From contig CALOAB010000021.1 of NCBI GenBank assembly GCA_942491185.1, positions 558,001 through 622,000 on the forward strand: DNA of 64,000 nt. The letters run 5' to 3'. Origin of the DNA: SLRI01 sp942491185. GTDB lineage: Bacteria > Pseudomonadota > Alphaproteobacteria > Geminicoccales > Geminicoccaceae. Position 1 is the first letter of the stretch. Every line of letters starts with the position of its first letter. Shown in pieces: positions 62,571 through 64,000 of this stretch. Under the pieces are notes generated by a model that saw nothing but the letters and a program-made list of their open reading frames with translations, ran no database searches and was not told the DNA's origin. The position numbers and the translations under genes were made by a program.

Positions 62571-62996
62571 TTGGATCATGTACACTCCGTCGAAGTTGAT
62601 GAGAAGACTCCTGGATTGGTAAAGTTGTACACTCCCGTCAAACCCGCTTGCGCCATGGCGAGCGACGCGGGAAGCATTTCCTCCAAAATGGTCATGGAGC
62701 AAGACTTGCGCTCATTGTTCGACTCGAGAATTGGTAAGCTGGAAGATTGCTTTCGAAAAGTGGCACCCGATGGAAAGATTTCGACTCAGCAATGGGAAAA
62801 GATTATGGAACAAAAGCTGGAACTACCTGGAGCTCCGTGGCATGAACTCATTCCGGCCCTGGTTCCAAAGAGTGCACGACGAGTCGATGAATATATCTAT
62901 TGGCCGATATTCATAAAGACTCGAGGAAGTCACCTGAGCTATGCAAAAGTCGACATGGGCGACCAGGTTTGCGTGTTTATAGTCGAGTTATATTGA
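62571..62996 (+). pseudogene. Fragment resembling the EF-hand C-terminal part of PPEF/RdgC-type protein phosphatase
   Basis: A 141-codon frame: LVKLYTPVKPACAMASDAGS, then EQDLRSLFDSRIGKLEDCFRKVAPDGKISTQQWEKIMEQKLELPGAPWHELIPALVP. The order of a helix with DCFRK, a D-G-K-I-S-x-x-QW loop and ELPGAPWHELxPxLVP is that of the first degenerate EF-hand after the catalytic domain in PPEF phosphatases. The catalytic domain is absent upstream and the frame decays after VDEYIYW, so this is a fragment or pseudogene, or exons are missing. Confidence 0.45.
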
Positions 62997-63217
62997 TGGT
63001 TTGTCATCCTACATGAGTACATGGTCAAATTCATACTTTTGTGGAATATGGAGTGAGTTGAGAGTATTTGGTTTAACTTTTTGGGGTTTGTCCACTCGTT
63101 TGCGTGCATCCAAAACGATAGCTAATGACTCCATGGGTATCTTAATCATTGTTATTATTACATTTAGTACTGAAGAATACTCTGTATGCATATCTTAGTG
63201 GTTAAGGTCGTTTTGAA

Positions 63218-63239
63218 GGTATTTTGAGCGACTGTGTCA
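63218..63239 (+). repeat. 22-nt direct repeat, left copy
   Basis: Begins GGTATTTTGAGCGACTG and is identical to 63687-63708, 469 nt away. The enclosed DNA is the T/G-biased stretch, so it may be a small inserted or expanded element. Confidence 0.7.
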
Positions 63240-63686
63240 TATATGGCTGGATGAGTGACTCGAGTGCTTGGTTTTTGTGAAGTTATATGTGTATTCAGTT
63301 GAAGGGGTGGTTTTTGTGAGTGTATAGGGCTGTGGGAGAGGGTGGGGTTTTGGGTGTGAGGGCGTGACGGATTGGAGTGAGATGCCTATCTTAGGAAGAA
63401 TTTTGGTGAAGTGTGGGCTGTTCACTTGTGGCAAGGGCAGGGCGAGAGAGAGAGAGAGGTAGTAGTGGGTAGACAGTTGTTTCTGTGTGCCTTTGTGTGG
63501 TGGTGGGTGGTTATTGATAGATTTTTGTCTGTTATGATGAAGAGAGAAGTGGGGGTTTAAGTTTAGATTCATAGGTTTTTTGGGTTATTTGTGTGTTTGT
63601 TGGATCAAAACAAGTTTGGTGACTTTGTTTATGTGATAGAGGCTTGTTATCATGATTACAAAATCTTGTGGATGTGCAACATAATC

Positions 63687-63708
63687 GGTATTTTGAGCGA
63701 CTGTGTCA
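63687..63708 (+). repeat. 22-nt direct repeat, right copy
   Basis: Identical to 63218-63239, same orientation; followed by an alternating GCGCGC/ACGCGCG stretch. Confidence 0.7.
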
Positions 63709-64000
63709 CTGTGCGCGCGCATTACACGCGCGAAACGCTGTCAGAATCAAGTGCTATGTATCCACAACAAAGTGCCCATTGAACAAGCTAGTGGCTGTTA
63801 AGAGACTCTTAAACCATATACTATCAACTTAGGTTCCTCTTAGTTGCATTGGAAGAACTTGAAAAATCAGTTTTTAACACGCGTCAAGCCCCATAGCTGC
63901 CACAAAGAAAGTTCCTGCGTTCCTGCCTCCTGCTGTTGCTTCTACATATTAAAAAGCCATTCTTTGTTTTCAACACTTTGCTCGTGAAGAAAGTGAGTCT

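Larger units (their letters stand above)
62997..64000. other. AT-rich eukaryotic-type non-coding DNA
   Basis: No supported gene in 1 kb. Holds a T/G-biased stretch (63240-63600), a (GA)n run near 63443-63462, and a 22-nt direct repeat (see repeat entries). Short frames lack any similarity. Confidence 0.4.

Overview
The window is a composite. Positions 1 to about 57.3 kb are dense, GC-rich bacterial DNA with short gaps, operons with ATGA overlaps and Shine-Dalgarno starts. From about 57.3 kb composition changes abruptly: a ~250 nt almost pure-purine tract, then a moderate-to-low-GC locus carrying one badly frameshifted gene (57.6-60.1 kb), then DNA that looks eukaryotic and most like a diatom or other stramenopile (60.3-64 kb; an MFS transporter and a piece of an EF-hand protein phosphatase). 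I read it as a chimeric or contaminated contig; the exact joint is not certain.

The bacterial part is from a purple phototrophic alphaproteobacterium. A pucBAC light-harvesting operon with LH2-type alpha (47 aa, His31, Tyr44-Trp45) and beta (54 aa) polypeptides, a puc hairpin and PpsR/CrtJ-type TGT-N12-ACA boxes make this firm; Rhodospirillales/Geminicoccales is only a guess at the order.

Layout: (1) 0-4.5 kb, alpha-glucan metabolism: GlgX (partial), a sucrose/glucosylglycerate phosphorylase-type GH13 and an amylosucrase; a GT4 glycogen synthase lies at 12.8 kb. (2) 4.5-9.3 kb, a redox-type membrane adenylate cyclase, a glutathione peroxidase with a frameshifted signal peptide, NnrU, small membrane proteins and a striking intergenic repeat array (8.1-8.4 kb). 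(3) 9.4-12.5 kb, an accessory patch: BrnA-like antitoxin, AT-rich SNase gene, decayed HigA, BrnTA and HigBA. (4) 14-21.5 kb, a threonine-dehydratase-like enzyme, methyltransferase, YbaK, and methylmalonyl-CoA mutase (two subunits) with its MeaB GTPase. (5) 21.5-32.3 kb, small lipoproteins, a cytochrome c, cupin, and a symporter operon (DUF4212, SSS symporter, cNMP/CBS/DUF294 protein) followed by a membrane protein, response regulator and PAS/DEDDh exonuclease. (6) 32.7-48.8 kb, a glycan/polysaccharide cluster: epimerase, four GT4 transferases, methyltransferases, a PHP-methyltransferase fusion, PIG-L deacetylase, hexapeptide acyltransferase, and an FkbH-ACP-(MaoC-SDR) cassette that would make an acyl decoration. 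(7) 48.9-52.5 kb, peptide deformylase, pucBAC and a 16-residue-repeat protein with its own PpsR-type box. (8) 52.8-56.8 kb, OafA-type acyltransferase, NIPSNAP protein and cytochrome P450, then a second copy of the repeat array immediately before the compositional break.

Two single-base frameshifts occur in otherwise healthy bacterial genes (6.86 and 46.48 kb) and at least four or five in the 57.6-60 kb gene, so some disruptions may be sequencing errors. No rRNA, tRNA, CRISPR array or intact insertion sequence was seen.
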